Source of the DNA: Streptomyces sp. BHT-5-2
GTDB lineage: Bacteria; Actinomycetota; Actinomycetes; Streptomycetales; Streptomycetaceae
Length of the DNA stretch: 64,000 bases
NCBI RefSeq assembly: GCF_019774615.1
Contig: NZ_CP081496.1
Location: forward strand, 1,116,001-1,180,000
Direction: 5' to 3'
Shown: positions 22,515 to 30,947 of the stretch, in pieces
How positions within the stretch are numbered: the first letter of the stretch is position 1
How the letters are laid out: the number at the start of each line of letters is the position of its first letter
Notes under the pieces: model-generated
Told to the model about the DNA's origin: nothing
Seen by the model: the letters and a program-made list of their open reading frames with translations, nothing else
Database searches by the model: none
Translations under genes and position numbers: made by a program

Positions 22515-22552
22515 CGGAACCGCCCCTTCCCCGCTCGGAAGGGGCGGTTCCG
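22515..22552. terminator. Bidirectional terminator, 16-bp perfect stem
   Basis: CGGAACCGCCCCTTCC (22515-22530) pairs perfectly with 22537-22552 across a six-base loop. It separates the convergent NlpC/P60 and alpha/beta-hydrolase genes. Confidence 0.85.
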
Positions 22553-22569
22553 CATTTCCCGGGCCCCCG

Positions 22570-23385
22570 TCAGCTCTTGAGGAACTCCAGCAGGTCCTCG
22601 TTGAGCCGTGCATGGTGGCTGGCGTAGAGGCCGTGGCCGGCGTCCGGGTACTCCTTGTAGACGGCCCCCGGGATCAGCTCGGCGGTCCGCCGGCCGGTGA
22701 CGTCGATCGGCGCCGAGCAGTCGGCTGTGCCGTGCACCACCAGCGTCGGGACGTCGATCTCGCGCAGCCCCGCCCGGTGGTCGGTGTGGAAGACCGCGTG
22801 CTGCACCCGCAGCGTCGCGTACGGCGCGCACGACAGCGCCTGCCGGAGGGTGAGGTCGATCATGAGGGGGTGGATGTCGGTGCCCAGGTGGGTGGCGAAG
22901 AAGACCTGCGCCTGCTGGGCCAGCCACCGCGGCCGGTCGCTCCGCAGCAGCGCCATCGACTTCTCGAAGGCGGCCTCCGGCAGCCCCTCGGGATTGTCCT
23001 CCGTCCGCTTCATGAACGGCAGGGTCGCCGCGACGAACGCGGCCCGGCGGACCCGCCCGGAACCGTGCCGGGCCAGATAACGGGCGACCTCCGCACCGCC
23101 CAGCGAGTGCCCGATCAGGGTCACCCCGGTCAGGTCGAGACGGTCCAGCAGGGCGGCCAGGTCGTCCGAGGTCGAGTCGGTGTCGTAGCCGCCGGCCGGC
23201 CGGTCCGAGCGGCCGTGCCCGCGCCGGTCGAACGTGATGCAGCGGTGGCCCCGCTCCACGAAGTAGGGGATCTGGTACTCCCACATGTCGGTGGGCAGCA
23301 TCGCGCTCGACACGAACACCAGCGGCTCGCCCCGGCCGTACTCCTCGTACCAGAGGCGGGTCCCGTCGTGGCCCTCGAAGAACAT
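22570..23385 (-). CDS. Alpha/beta hydrolase (haloperoxidase/esterase type)
   Basis: 271 residues, cytosolic. Nucleophile elbow GHSLGG with Ser near residue 100, oxyanion region FVSSAMLPTDMW, RRGHGRSDRP motif typical of the cofactor-free haloperoxidase/esterase group, acid in VVHGTADCSAPI and His in DAGHGLYASH. Substrate unknown. Start: ATG at 23385 with GGAGGAGAC three bases upstream, a strong if close site. Not in an operon with its neighbours; a terminator lies at its 3' end. Confidence 0.85.
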   Translation of the reverse strand: MFFEGHDGTRLWYEEYGRGEPLVFVSSAMLPTDMWEYQIPYFVERGHRCITFDRRGHGRSDRPAGGYDTDSTSDDLAALLDRLDLTGVTLIGHSLGGAEVARYLARHGSGRVRRAAFVAATLPFMKRTEDNPEGLPEAAFEKSMALLRSDRPRWLAQQAQVFFATHLGTDIHPLMIDLTLRQALSCAPYATLRVQHAVFHTDHRAGLREIDVPTLVVHGTADCSAPIDVTGRRTAELIPGAVYKEYPDAGHGLYASHHARLNEDLLEFLKS

Positions 23386-23604
23386 GGCGTCTCCTCCCGT
23401 TGTGGCGCTGTCCGCCGCACCGCACTGCGTTTCGCCGTATTTCGCCGCGTTTAGCTGCGTTGCATTGCGTCCCGCTGCGTTTCCTTGCGACGGGCACCAC
23501 GATGCCCGGGCCGGAGGAGTGGCTCAATTACCTCGGTGGTCATGGGAGTTGGACGGGCCGGGCCGGCCGGCGCGGGCGGGCCGGCGCCGGCCGCGGCCCG
23601 TGGC

Positions 23605-24075
23605 TCACCAGCCCGCGCCCGCCGGCTGCCGGGTGGTGGCGTTGAGCCGGTTGAAGAGGTTGGTCAGCCCGATCGTCAGGACGATCGCCGCCAGCTGCTT
23701 CTCGTCGAAGTGGTCGGCGGCGGCATCCCAGACCGCGTCCGGCACCGGGTCGGAACTGTCCGCGAGCCGGGTCGCGGCCTCGGTGAGGGCCAGCGCGGCC
23801 CGCTCCTCGTCACTGAAGTACGGCGCCTCCCGCCAGGCGGCCACCGCGAACAGCTTGTCGTCGCCGACCCCCGCCCTGCGGGCGTTCTTGACCCCGCCGT
23901 CCACACAGAAGCTGCACCCGTTGATCTGGCTGGCCCGCAGGTGCACCAGCTCCAGCGTCTCCTCCGACACCCCGCCCGTGCGGGTCGCCTTGGCCACGGC
24001 CAGCAGCGGCTGCATGGCCTCCGGGAGGACCACCGCGGGGTTCTGCATACGCGCTTCCGGCACTCGTGCGTCCAT
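23605..24075 (-). CDS. AhpD-like carboxymuconolactone-decarboxylase-family protein
   Basis: 156 residues. All-helical CMD domain with the redox pair CSFC in the context LVHLRASQINGCSFCVDGG, which is the AhpD-type peroxidase signature (Glu/His relay upstream, CxxC, downstream hydrophobic residues). Likely an alkylhydroperoxidase or disulfide-reducing protein. Start: ATG at 24075 with GGAG about ten bases upstream; the longer open frame begins in the upstream terminator region and is rejected. Confidence 0.85.
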   Translation of the reverse strand: MDARVPEARMQNPAVVLPEAMQPLLAVAKATRTGGVSEETLELVHLRASQINGCSFCVDGGVKNARRAGVGDDKLFAVAAWREAPYFSDEERAALALTEAATRLADSSDPVPDAVWDAAADHFDEKQLAAIVLTIGLTNLFNRLNATTRQPAGAGW

Positions 24076-24156
24076 CACTGCTCTCCTCGCATCTCGTCCG
24101 GCGCCTCGGCCAGGCGCCCTCACCGCATCGACGGATCCCGCGCGGAGAACGTGACA

Positions 24157-24191
24157 GCGGGCCGGCCCCTTTTTTTCCGGAGCCGGCCCGC
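24157..24191 (-). terminator. Candidate terminator after the reductase gene
   Basis: GCGGGCCGGC (24157-24166) pairs with GCCGGCCCGC (24182-24191), ten perfect pairs with a 15-base loop holding a run of seven T on the plus strand. It lies between the stop of the reductase (24266) and the start of the AhpD-like gene. Confidence 0.5.
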
Positions 24192-24265
24192 GACGGCAAC
24201 GCACCTGGTCGGCAGCGGTTCGACGGCCGTTCGACGACGGTTCGAGGAGTGCTGCCCGGCGGGGC

Positions 24266-25585
24266 TCACGCCTTCGGCGCGACCTTGCTCAGACCGTTGA
24301 TGATCCGGTCCATGGCGTCGCCGCCCGTCGGATCGGTGAGGTTGGCGAGCATCTTGAGCGTGAAGCGCATCAACAGCGGGTGGGTCAGACCGCGCTGGGT
24401 GGCGATCCGCATCACCTTGGGGTTGCCGATGAGCTTCACGAACGCCCGGCCCAGGGAGTAGTAGCCGCCGTAGGTGTCCTTGAGGACCTTCGGGTAGCGG
24501 TGCAGCGCCAGCTCGCGCTGGGCGTACGTGGCGCGCGCGTGCGCCTGGACGATCACCTCGGCCGCGATCGCGCCGGACTCCATCGCGTAGGCGATGCCCT
24601 CGCCGTTGAACGGGTTCACCAGCCCGCCCGCGTCACCGACCAGGAGGAGGCCCTTGGTGTAGTGCGGCTGGCGGTTGAAGGCCATCGGCAGGGCCGCGCC
24701 GCGGATCGGACCGGTCATGTTCTCCGGGGTGTAGCCCCAGTCCTCCGGCATGGACGCGCACCACGCCTTGAGGACCTCACGCCAGTCCAGCTCCCGGAAG
24801 GCGGAGCTGGAGTTGAGGATCCCGAGGCCGACGTTGCTCGTGCCGTCGCCCATGCCGAAGATCCAGCCGTAGCCCGGCAGCAACCGGTCCTGCGCCCCCC
24901 GGCGGTCCCACAGCTCCAGCCAGGACTCCAGGTAGTCGTCGTCGTGCCGCGGCGAGGTGAAGTACGTCCGCACCGCGACGCCCATCGGCCGGTCCTCGCG
25001 CCGGTGCAGCCCCATCGCCAGCGACAGCCGGGTGGAGTTGCCGTCGGCGGCCACCACGACCGGGGCGTGGAAGGTCACCGGCGTCTTCTCTTCGCCGAGC
25101 CTGGCGTGCACGCCGGTGATGTGCCCGGTCAGCTCGTCCACGATCGGGGCGCCCACGTTGCACTGCTCGTGGAGCCGGGCCCCGGCCTTCTGCGCCTGGC
25201 GGGCCAGCTGCTCGTCGAAGTCGTCGCGCCTGCGGACCAGCCCGTAGTCCGGGAAGGAGGCCAGATCCGGCCAGTCCAGCTGGAGCCGGGAGCCGCCGCC
25301 GATGATGCGCAGGCCCTTGTTGCGCAGCCAGCCGGCCTCCTCGGAGATGTCGATGCCCATCGCCACCAGCTGCTTGACGGCCCGCGGGGTGAGCCCGTCG
25401 CCGCAGACCTTCTCGCGCGGGAACGCGGTCTTCTCCAGGAGCAGCACGTCCAGACCGGACTTGGCGAGGTGGTACGCGGTGGTCGCGCCGGCCGGCCCGG
25501 CACCGACGACGATCACATCCGCGCTGCGCTCCGATCGGGGCGCGTTCACGGGCTCGGTCACGGATGCGGACGCGGACTCGGTCAC
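24266..25585 (-). CDS. Geranylgeranyl-reductase-family flavoprotein, probable menaquinone side-chain reductase
   Basis: 439 residues. FAD-binding Rossmann motif VIVVGAGPAGATTAYHLAKSG near residues 24-44, CGDGLTPRAVKQL, and the second FAD motif LLLVGDAGGLVNPFNGEGIAYAMESG, all typical of the family that hydrogenates isoprenoid chains. In mycobacteria the related MenJ reduces one isoprene of menaquinone, and Streptomyces make partly saturated MK-9. With nuo, menG and mqnC close by, that is the likely role here; archaeal-lipid or chlorophyll-type substrates are not expected. Start: GTG at 25585 with GGGAG nine bases upstream. Last residues KVAPKA. Confidence 0.85.
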   Translation of the reverse strand: MTESASASVTEPVNAPRSERSADVIVVGAGPAGATTAYHLAKSGLDVLLLEKTAFPREKVCGDGLTPRAVKQLVAMGIDISEEAGWLRNKGLRIIGGGSRLQLDWPDLASFPDYGLVRRRDDFDEQLARQAQKAGARLHEQCNVGAPIVDELTGHITGVHARLGEEKTPVTFHAPVVVAADGNSTRLSLAMGLHRREDRPMGVAVRTYFTSPRHDDDYLESWLELWDRRGAQDRLLPGYGWIFGMGDGTSNVGLGILNSSSAFRELDWREVLKAWCASMPEDWGYTPENMTGPIRGAALPMAFNRQPHYTKGLLLVGDAGGLVNPFNGEGIAYAMESGAIAAEVIVQAHARATYAQRELALHRYPKVLKDTYGGYYSLGRAFVKLIGNPKVMRIATQRGLTHPLLMRFTLKMLANLTDPTGGDAMDRIINGLSKVAPKA

Positions 25586-26075
25586 GGCATTGTCTCCCGG
25601 AAGTCGATATCGGGATATCCGCTGTGGATATCTGGGTGCCGACCGGCACTGGGCAAGTGCAGTCTATGGGGGCCGTGATGATCGGAAACTGAAGGGTTGT
25701 CCCCTGCCGTCCGGACCCGCACCACGGCCCGCGCGCCCACCGAACCTCGGTCCCCCCGCCGAACTCCCGGTCTACGGGGAACTCGCCTTCCCCGGACTCT
25801 CGACTTCGTTCGGCACGGGGGTCCCCCTGTTCAGGCCACGGGGGTCCCCTTGTTCAGGCGCAGCCGAGAACTCGGGAGCGGCTCGGCCGGGCTTACTGGG
25901 GCAAGGGGTACCCACGAGGAGGCGTGAGGGGGATGGGGCTGACCCCGGATTTGACCGAAAGAAGAGCGCCTCCCATGCATCCATTGCCGTACCCAGGATG
26001 TCTCAAGTGGCAGCGGCACTCTCAGGTGACCGCAGCTGCATGTGACCGCACTGCAGGGGTATTTGGAGCATCCAC
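25586..26075. other. Intergenic region with promoters of reductase and carboxypeptidase
   Basis: 490 bases between divergent genes. No gene is convincing. The reductase promoter should lie at the left end, which includes an AT-rich inverted element (GATATC-GGGATATC near 25606-25618). The middle carries the tandem repeat at 25814-25859. The right end gives the carboxypeptidase ribosome site GGAG at 26065-26068. Confidence 0.4.
25814..25859. repeat. Tandem duplication, 2 x 23 nt
   Basis: Two adjacent 23-base units (25814-25836 and 25837-25859), each starting CACGGGGGTCCCC and ending GTTCAGGC, with one C/T difference. Each unit contains a small GGGG-CCCC inverted repeat. Confidence 0.9.
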
Positions 26076-26987
26076 TTGAACATTGGCATCAAAGGCATCA
26101 GGCGCATCAAGGGCATTCGGCGCGCATCGGCCGTGGCCCTCACCACCGGAGCCGTCCTGACCGCCGGGGCGTTCGGCTCCCAGGCGCAGGCCGCCGCCCT
26201 CCCGACGCCCAGCATCACCGCCGCCGGCGGCTTCGTGATGAACAACGGCAGCGGGGCGACGCTCTACGGCAAGGCCGCGGACACCCGCCGGTCCACCGGC
26301 TCCACCACCAAGATCATGACGGCCCGGGTGGTGCTGGCCCAGAAGAACCTCAACCTGGATTCCAAGGTCACGATCCAGAAGGCGTACAGCGACTACATCG
26401 TCAACAACAACTGGGCCTCGTCGGCCCACCTGATCGTCGGCGACAAGGTGACGGTCCGTCAGCTGCTCTACGGGCTGATGCTCCCGTCCGGCTGCGACGC
26501 GGCCTACGCGCTGGCCGACACGTTCGGCAGCGGCTCGACCCGGGACGCCCGGGTGAAGTCGTTCATCGGCCAGATGAACGCCACCGCCAAGAGCCTGGGC
26601 ATGAAGAACACCCACTTCGACTCGTTCGACGGAATAGGGCGTGGTACGAACTACTCGACCCCGCGCGACCTGACCAAGCTCGCCAGCAACGCGATGAAGT
26701 TCTCCACCTTCCGCACGGTCGTGGGGACGAAGTCCACCAAGCAGAAGGTCACCACGCAGAACGGCGGCTACCGCTACATGTCGTGGACCAACACCAACAA
26801 CCTGCTCGGCAGCTACCAGGGCACCATCGGCGTGAAGACCGGCTCGGGCCCGGAGGCCAAGTACTGCCTGGTCTTCGCCGCCACCCGCGGCGGCAAGACC
26901 GTCATCGGCACGGTCCTGGCCTCCTCGTCCCTGAACAACCGGACCGCGGACGCCAAAAAGCTGCTGGACTACGCCTTCAAGAAGTAA
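26076..26987 (+). CDS. D-alanyl-D-alanine carboxypeptidase (penicillin-binding protein, S11 type)
   Basis: Trims the terminal D-Ala of peptidoglycan stem peptides outside the membrane. 303 residues: signal peptide cleaved near AQA-A (about residue 39), then the serine-protease fold with S76-TT-K79, the second motif as S138-G-C140, and K254-T-G256. SGC is the variant often seen in actinobacterial members instead of SGN. No C-terminal anchor helix is visible, so it may be soluble or wall-held. Start: TTG at 26076; the ribosome site GGAG at 26065 is seven bases away and no ATG/GTG fits better, so this is a genuine TTG start. Confidence 0.9.
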   Translation: MNIGIKGIRRIKGIRRASAVALTTGAVLTAGAFGSQAQAAALPTPSITAAGGFVMNNGSGATLYGKAADTRRSTGSTTKIMTARVVLAQKNLNLDSKVTIQKAYSDYIVNNNWASSAHLIVGDKVTVRQLLYGLMLPSGCDAAYALADTFGSGSTRDARVKSFIGQMNATAKSLGMKNTHFDSFDGIGRGTNYSTPRDLTKLASNAMKFSTFRTVVGTKSTKQKVTTQNGGYRYMSWTNTNNLLGSYQGTIGVKTGSGPEAKYCLVFAATRGGKTVIGTVLASSSLNNRTADAKKLLDYAFKK

Positions 26988-27267
26988 CCCGGCCACCGGA
27001 CACGACGGCAACGACCAGCACCCGGCGAACGGACCTGCTGGACGGCCTGGGTGGACGGACCTGGTGGACCTGGTGAAGGGACCTGGGCAGACGGACCCGG
27101 TGAGGGGACCTGGTGAGAGGTCCAGCAGTCGGGCCCGCTGAACAGGCTCGGCAACGGCTCCGCGAGTCGGACCCCGGTGAACGGGCCCGGGGCCACTAAA
27201 GGCCCCGGGCCCCGCCACCGGGCCACCGCTGAGCCACCGCCGACCCACCACACCACCCGGCACAAAC

Positions 27268-27312
27268 AAGGGCCCGCCCCCGACGGCAACAACCCGACGG
27301 GAGCGGGCCCTT
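27268..27312 (+). terminator. Terminator after the carboxypeptidase gene
   Basis: AAGGGCCCGC (27268-27277) pairs with GCGGGCCCTT (27303-27312). The loop contains a smaller CCGAC-GGC / CCCGACGG region. It is nearly 300 bases past the stop, so an earlier signal (for example CCCGGGGCC-GGCCCCGGG at 27188-27212) may act first. Confidence 0.55.
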
Positions 27313-27350
27313 CACGTACTACCGGGACTCCTTCACGTACTACCGGGACT
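27310..27350. repeat. Tandem duplication, 2 x 21 nt
   Basis: Units at 27310-27329 and 27331-27350 are identical over 20 bases (CTTCACGTAC then TACCGGGACT), spaced one base apart. Confidence 0.9.
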
Positions 27351-27508
27351 ACCGGGGCCTACGGGACTACCGGGGCCGGACCGGGCCGCGGGCGCCGGCC
27401 CGCAACTCCCAAACACTGAAACCCTGAGCCCCGGGCCCCCGAGCCCCCGAGCCCCCGGGCCCCCGGACCCAGGGAACGCCGGCCGGCGCGGCGCCTCCCG
27501 GCCCCGGC

Positions 27509-28237
27509 TCAGCCCTCGATGCCCTCCACGCCCTCGACGCCCTCAACCGGCTTGGTACCCCGGTGCAGCGCCACGGCCCCACCGGACAGGTTGCGCCAGG
27601 CGACCTCGGTCCAGCCCACGCCCTGGAGCCGGGCGGCCAGCTCGGGCTGGTTGGGCCAGGTCCGGATGGACTCCGCGAGGTAGACGTACGCCTCCGGGTT
27701 GCTGCTGACCACGCGCGCGACCGCCGGCAGCGCCCGCATCAGGTACTCGGTGTAGACGGTCCGGAACGGCTCCCAGGTCGGCTCGCTGAACTCGCAGATC
27801 ACCACCCGCCCACCGGGCCTGGTGACCCGGTACAGCTCGGCGAGCGCGGCATCCGTGTCCTGGATGTTCCGCAGCCCGAAGGAGATGGTGACGGCGTCGA
27901 ACACCCCGTCCGCGAACGGCAGCCGCATCCCGTCCCCGGCCGCGAACGGCAGCCACGGGTGCCGCTTCTTGCCCTCCCGCAGCATCCCGACCGAGAAGTC
28001 GCACGGCACCACGTACGCCCCGGTCCGCGCGAACGGCAGCGAGGACGTGCCGGTCCCGGCCGCGAGGTCGAGCACCCGCTCGGCGGGCCGCGCGGCCACC
28101 GCTCGGTCCACCGCCTTGCGCCAGAGCCGCGCCTGGCCCAGGGAGAGCACGTCGTTGGTGAGGTCGTACCGGGCCGCCACGTCGTCGAACATCGCGGCGA
28201 CTTCGTTCGGCTGCTTGTCCAGGGATGCTCGGGTCAC
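27509..28237 (-). CDS. menG: Demethylmenaquinone methyltransferase
   Basis: Methylates demethylmenaquinone with S-adenosylmethionine, the last step to menaquinone. 242 residues. UbiE/MenG family features: [24 protein letters not shown] at the N-terminus, SAM motif [26 protein letters not shown], and [21 protein letters not shown]. The C-terminus has an odd tail, [10 protein letters not shown], encoded by a 9-base tandem repeat and absent from the family core. Start: GTG at 28237 with GGAG nine bases upstream, giving [19 protein letters not shown]; the open frame upstream is not conserved-looking. Confidence 0.93.
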   Translation of the reverse strand: MTRASLDKQPNEVAAMFDDVAARYDLTNDVLSLGQARLWRKAVDRAVAARPAERVLDLAAGTGTSSLPFARTGAYVVPCDFSVGMLREGKKRHPWLPFAAGDGMRLPFADGVFDAVTISFGLRNIQDTDAALAELYRVTRPGGRVVICEFSEPTWEPFRTVYTEYLMRALPAVARVVSSNPEAYVYLAESIRTWPNQPELAARLQGVGWTEVAWRNLSGGAVALHRGTKPVEGVEGVEGIEG

Positions 28238-28826
28238 CCGGCCATTCTCCACCGTGCCCCACCGAACCCGGGCACCGGGCATCGAGCACCGAGCGGCCCG
28301 AGCCCAGCCGGACGAAGCGGGGGCAGGCTACGGCGAGACGGGGGGCCGGAGGGGGCGAGGCGGGGAGTCGGAGGGGGGCCGAGGCGGGGGGGCTGCGGCA
28401 AGGCGGGACGCGACCGGGTGAGGCGTTCGCCGGGGGCGACTCGTTCAAGCGCCGCGCGGCGACTCGTTCGCCGCGCGGCGAGGCTTTGGTCGGGGACGGC
28501 CGTCATGCCCCCCTCTGACATTCCGGCGGTTGGGCGGTGCGTAACGCATCGTGAGCGGCCGGGCGACGGCCATCCCCGCAACCAAGATCCTGCCGGGCTG
28601 AATCCGTGCTTCCGGTTCCGTTGACACTGCCCTGACGTGCAGCCGAGGGGCCTTGACGAGTCCTTAACGAGAGGGCGCAGGTGTCGCCTTGTCCGCCTTG
28701 AGCCCGCCCGCCTCCTTCCTTCTTTTACGGCAACGATTACGGAGCGTGAGAAATTCCGACTTCGTTACGGAGTGTAGTTGGGAAGGAGGGATGCTGTCAG
28801 TGGGAAGGAGGGATGCTGTCAGGGGG
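28238..28826. other. Long intergenic region upstream of menG
   Basis: 589 bases, no convincing gene. 28450-28482 has two copies of the palindrome-rich element CGCCGCGCGGCG next to ACTCGTTC direct repeats. 28725-28780 is AT-richer, with three TTACGG boxes (28734, 28737-area and 28766) whose complement CCGTAA faces menG; a promoter there would give a very long menG leader. TTGACA-like hexamers occur at 28621 and 28652 on the plus strand, but no rightward gene follows. Confidence 0.4.
28779..28822. repeat. Perfect tandem duplication, 2 x 22 nt
   Basis: 28779-28800 and 28801-28822 are identical (start TGGGAAGGAGGG, end ATGCTGTCAG). They abut the stop codon of the amidohydrolase-like gene (28827-28829) on its 3' side. 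Confidence 0.95.
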
Positions 28827-29483
28827 TCAGCGGCGGCGGTGGACGAGGCGGCCGGAGAGGACGGTGACCAGGCAGGTGCCGTCCGGGGCGAAGACGGCGA
28901 AGTCGGCCGGGGCGCCGGGCGCGAGGGCCGGGGAGGTGGACGGGGGCGGCTCGGCGCCTTCGCCTTCCGGGGCGTTGGTCCGGCGGAGGCCGGAGCGCTG
29001 GACGGCGGTGCGGACCGCGGGGTGGGTGAACGTGCCCGCCAGGGTGGTGGTGCCGACGGCCAGGAGGCGTTGGAGGCCGCGACGGGCGCTGGCGCCCCAG
29101 CGGGTCTCGGTCATCGGCAGGGCGGCCAGCGCCGCGCCGGTCAGCGGCTCCGTGCCCAGCTCGGCGGCCTCGCGCGGGTCGGGGTGGTAGGCGGCCTCCA
29201 GCAGTGCCGCGCCGTTCGGTTCGTGGCGGCCGGGCGTCAGGACCCCGTCCCACTCCCGGACGCGGACGCCGCCCGGGACGCCCGGCCGCGCCCCCGGCCG
29301 TTCCGCACCGGCAGGCGAGGCGCCCGCCCCATGGACGCCGGTGCCGTAGGTCGCCAGGAGTTGCTCGTAGGGGCCGATGGCGGCCACGCGGTCGCCGTCG
29401 ACGAGGACCGCATAGCCGGGGAGCAGCTCGGCGTCCTCGGTGCGGGTGAGCCGGACGGCCCGGACCCGATGGAGCGTCAGCAT
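28827..29483 (-). CDS. Imidazolonepropionase-like (amidohydrolase composite-domain) protein lacking the barrel
   Basis: 218 residues. N-terminus MLTLHRVRAVRLTRTEDAELLPGYAVLVDGDRVAAIGP and C-terminus APGAPADFAVFAPDGTCLVTVLSGRLVHRRR match the beta-sandwich (composite) halves that flank the TIM barrel in amidohydrolases. The metal-binding barrel, with its HxH and further His/Asp ligands, is missing; in its place is about 100 residues with EPNGAALLEAAYHPDPREAAELG. So it is probably not a hydrolase in the usual sense. It sits 34 bases downstream of mqnC on the same strand, probably co-transcribed, so a link to menaquinone synthesis is possible. ATG start at 29483. Confidence 0.6.
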   Translation of the reverse strand: MLTLHRVRAVRLTRTEDAELLPGYAVLVDGDRVAAIGPYEQLLATYGTGVHGAGASPAGAERPGARPGVPGGVRVREWDGVLTPGRHEPNGAALLEAAYHPDPREAAELGTEPLTGAALAALPMTETRWGASARRGLQRLLAVGTTTLAGTFTHPAVRTAVQRSGLRRTNAPEGEGAEPPPSTSPALAPGAPADFAVFAPDGTCLVTVLSGRLVHRRR

Positions 29484-29495
29484 CCGTGTGCCGGT

Positions 29496-29530
29496 GGTCA
29501 GTTGGCCTCGCCGGCGGTCAGTTGGCCTCG
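29496..29530. repeat. Partial tandem duplication across the mqnC stop codon
   Basis: GGTCAGTTGGCCTCG occurs at 29496-29510 and again at 29516-29530 (20-base period). The second copy holds the last codons and stop of mqnC; the first is a duplicate just after the stop, so the stop and preceding codons appear twice. Confidence 0.9.
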
Positions 29531-30717
29531 ACGAAGGTCAGCTCGGGGTGGGCGGTGCCGCCCTCGATGGCCGTCGAGGAGAGGTGCGAGACGACGCGGT
29601 CGTCGACCGGGTCGTCGGCCGGGTCGTCGTGCACGACCAGGTGCTCGTACGTCGTGGCGCGCTGCGCCGGGACCCGGCCCGCCTTGCGGATGAGGTCGAT
29701 GATCTCCAGGCGGTTGGAGCGGTGCTTGGCGCCGGCGGAGGAGACGACGTTCTCCTCCAGCATGATCGAGCCGAGGTCGTCGGCGCCGTAGTGCAGCGAC
29801 AGCTGGCCGATCTCCTTGCCGGTGGTCAGCCAGGAGCCCTGGATGTGGGCGACGTTGTCGAGGAAGATGCGCGCGACGGCGATCATGCGCAGGTACTCGA
29901 AGATGGTGGCCTGCGTGCGGCCCTTCAGGTGGTTGTTCTCCGGCTGGTAGGTGTACGGGATGAAGGCGCGGAAGCCGCCCGTACGGTCCTGGACGTCGCG
30001 GATCATGCGCAGGTGCTCGATGCGCTCGGCGTTGGTCTCGCCGGTGCCCATCAGCATCGTGGACGTCGACTCCACGCCCAGCTTGTGCGCGGCCTCCATG
30101 ATTTCCAGCCAGCGCTCGCCGGACTCCTTCAGCGGCGCGATGGCCTTGCGGGGCCGGGCGGGGAGCAGCTCGGCGCCGGCGCCGGCGAAGGAGTCCAGGC
30201 CGGCGGCGTGGATGCGCGAGATCGCCTCCTCGACGGACACCTTGGAGATCCGGGCCATGTGCTCGATCTCGGACGCGCCGAGGGAGTGGATGACCAGCTG
30301 GGGGAATTCCTTCTTGATGGCCGAGAAGTGCTTCTCGTAGTACTCGACGCCGTAGTCCGGGTGGTGGCCGCCCTGGAACATGATCTGGGTGCCGCCCAGC
30401 TCGACGGTCTCCGCGCAGCGCCGCAGGATGTCGTCGAGGTCGCGGGTCCAGCCCTTCGCGGTGTCCTTGGGTGCGGCGTAGAAGGCGCAGAACTTGCAGG
30501 CCGTCACGCAGACGTTGGTGTAGTTGATGTTGCGCTCGATGATGTACGTCGCGATGTGCTCGGTGCCGGCGTAGCGTCGGCGGCGGACGGCGTCGGCGGC
30601 CTGGCCCAGCGCGTGCAGCGGCGCGGAACGGTAGAGGTCGAGCGCCTCCTCCGGCGTGATGCGGCCGCCCTGCGCGGCGCGGTCGAGTACGGACTGGAGG
30701 TCGGCGTTCTCGGTCAC
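29518..30717 (-). CDS. mqnC: Cyclic dehypoxanthinyl futalosine synthase (radical SAM)
   Basis: Radical-SAM enzyme that cyclises dehypoxanthine futalosine in the futalosine menaquinone pathway. 399 residues. The 4Fe-4S motif is C70-VTA-C74-KF-C77; family segments TEHIATYIIERNINYTNVC, GGTQIMFQGGHHPDYGVEYYE, GAGAELLPARPRKAIAPLK and SIMLEENVVSSAGAKHRSN are intact. It pairs with MqnE (43008-44183), the paralogous radical-SAM enzyme. Start: GTG at 30717 with AAGGGA seven bases upstream. Upstream of the amidohydrolase-like gene in the same direction. Confidence 0.95.
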   Translation of the reverse strand: MTENADLQSVLDRAAQGGRITPEEALDLYRSAPLHALGQAADAVRRRRYAGTEHIATYIIERNINYTNVCVTACKFCAFYAAPKDTAKGWTRDLDDILRRCAETVELGGTQIMFQGGHHPDYGVEYYEKHFSAIKKEFPQLVIHSLGASEIEHMARISKVSVEEAISRIHAAGLDSFAGAGAELLPARPRKAIAPLKESGERWLEIMEAAHKLGVESTSTMLMGTGETNAERIEHLRMIRDVQDRTGGFRAFIPYTYQPENNHLKGRTQATIFEYLRMIAVARIFLDNVAHIQGSWLTTGKEIGQLSLHYGADDLGSIMLEENVVSSAGAKHRSNRLEIIDLIRKAGRVPAQRATTYEHLVVHDDPADDPVDDRVVSHLSSTAIEGGTAHPELTFVEAN

Positions 30718-30802
30718 CGGGGCGTCCCTTTCGGAGGCGGACAAACAGCAAGCGCACGGAGCACTCAAGGACTCAACCAGCCTACGCCAGGGGTCCGACA
30801 GC

Positions 30803-30870
30803 GTCGGTGGGGGCCGGTCGGTGGGCGAACGGCCGGTCCGTCCGCCCTGTCCGTCCACCGGCCCACCGAC
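30803..30870 (-). terminator. Candidate terminator after the kinase gene
   Basis: GTCGGTGGG (from 30803) with GGCCGGT pairs with ACCGGCCCACCGAC (30857-30870), apart from two extra G. Located between the kinase stop (30948) and the mqnC start (30717). Confidence 0.35.
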
Positions 30871-30947
30871 CCATCGGCTCGTCCGTCGGCCTCTGCTCCG
30901 GACCGCCGGTCCCGTCGCTCCGGTCCGCGGGCCCTCGCGGCCCGGCC

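Larger units (their letters stand above)
26988..27508. repeat. Low-complexity intergenic stretch with imperfect repeats
   Basis: 521 bases without a gene. 27025-27120 is a series of imperfect GGACCTGGTG-like repeats; 27310-27390 has tandem repeats of a CTTCACGTACTACCGGGACT unit and ACTACCGGGGCC copies; 27425-27475 is a run of CCCCCGAG/CCCCCGGG units. The carboxypeptidase terminator (27268-27312) is inside it. Such simple, drifting repeats suggest replication slippage in non-selected sequence. Confidence 0.7.

Noticed and set aside
27310..27390. CRISPR-like repeats
   Set aside because: Only two full copies with a one-base gap, no spacers and no cas genes.
28234..28581. Small minus-strand gene upstream of menG
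   Set aside because: Arg/Pro-rich translation without domain pattern, overlapping repeat-rich DNA, and no clear ribosome site.
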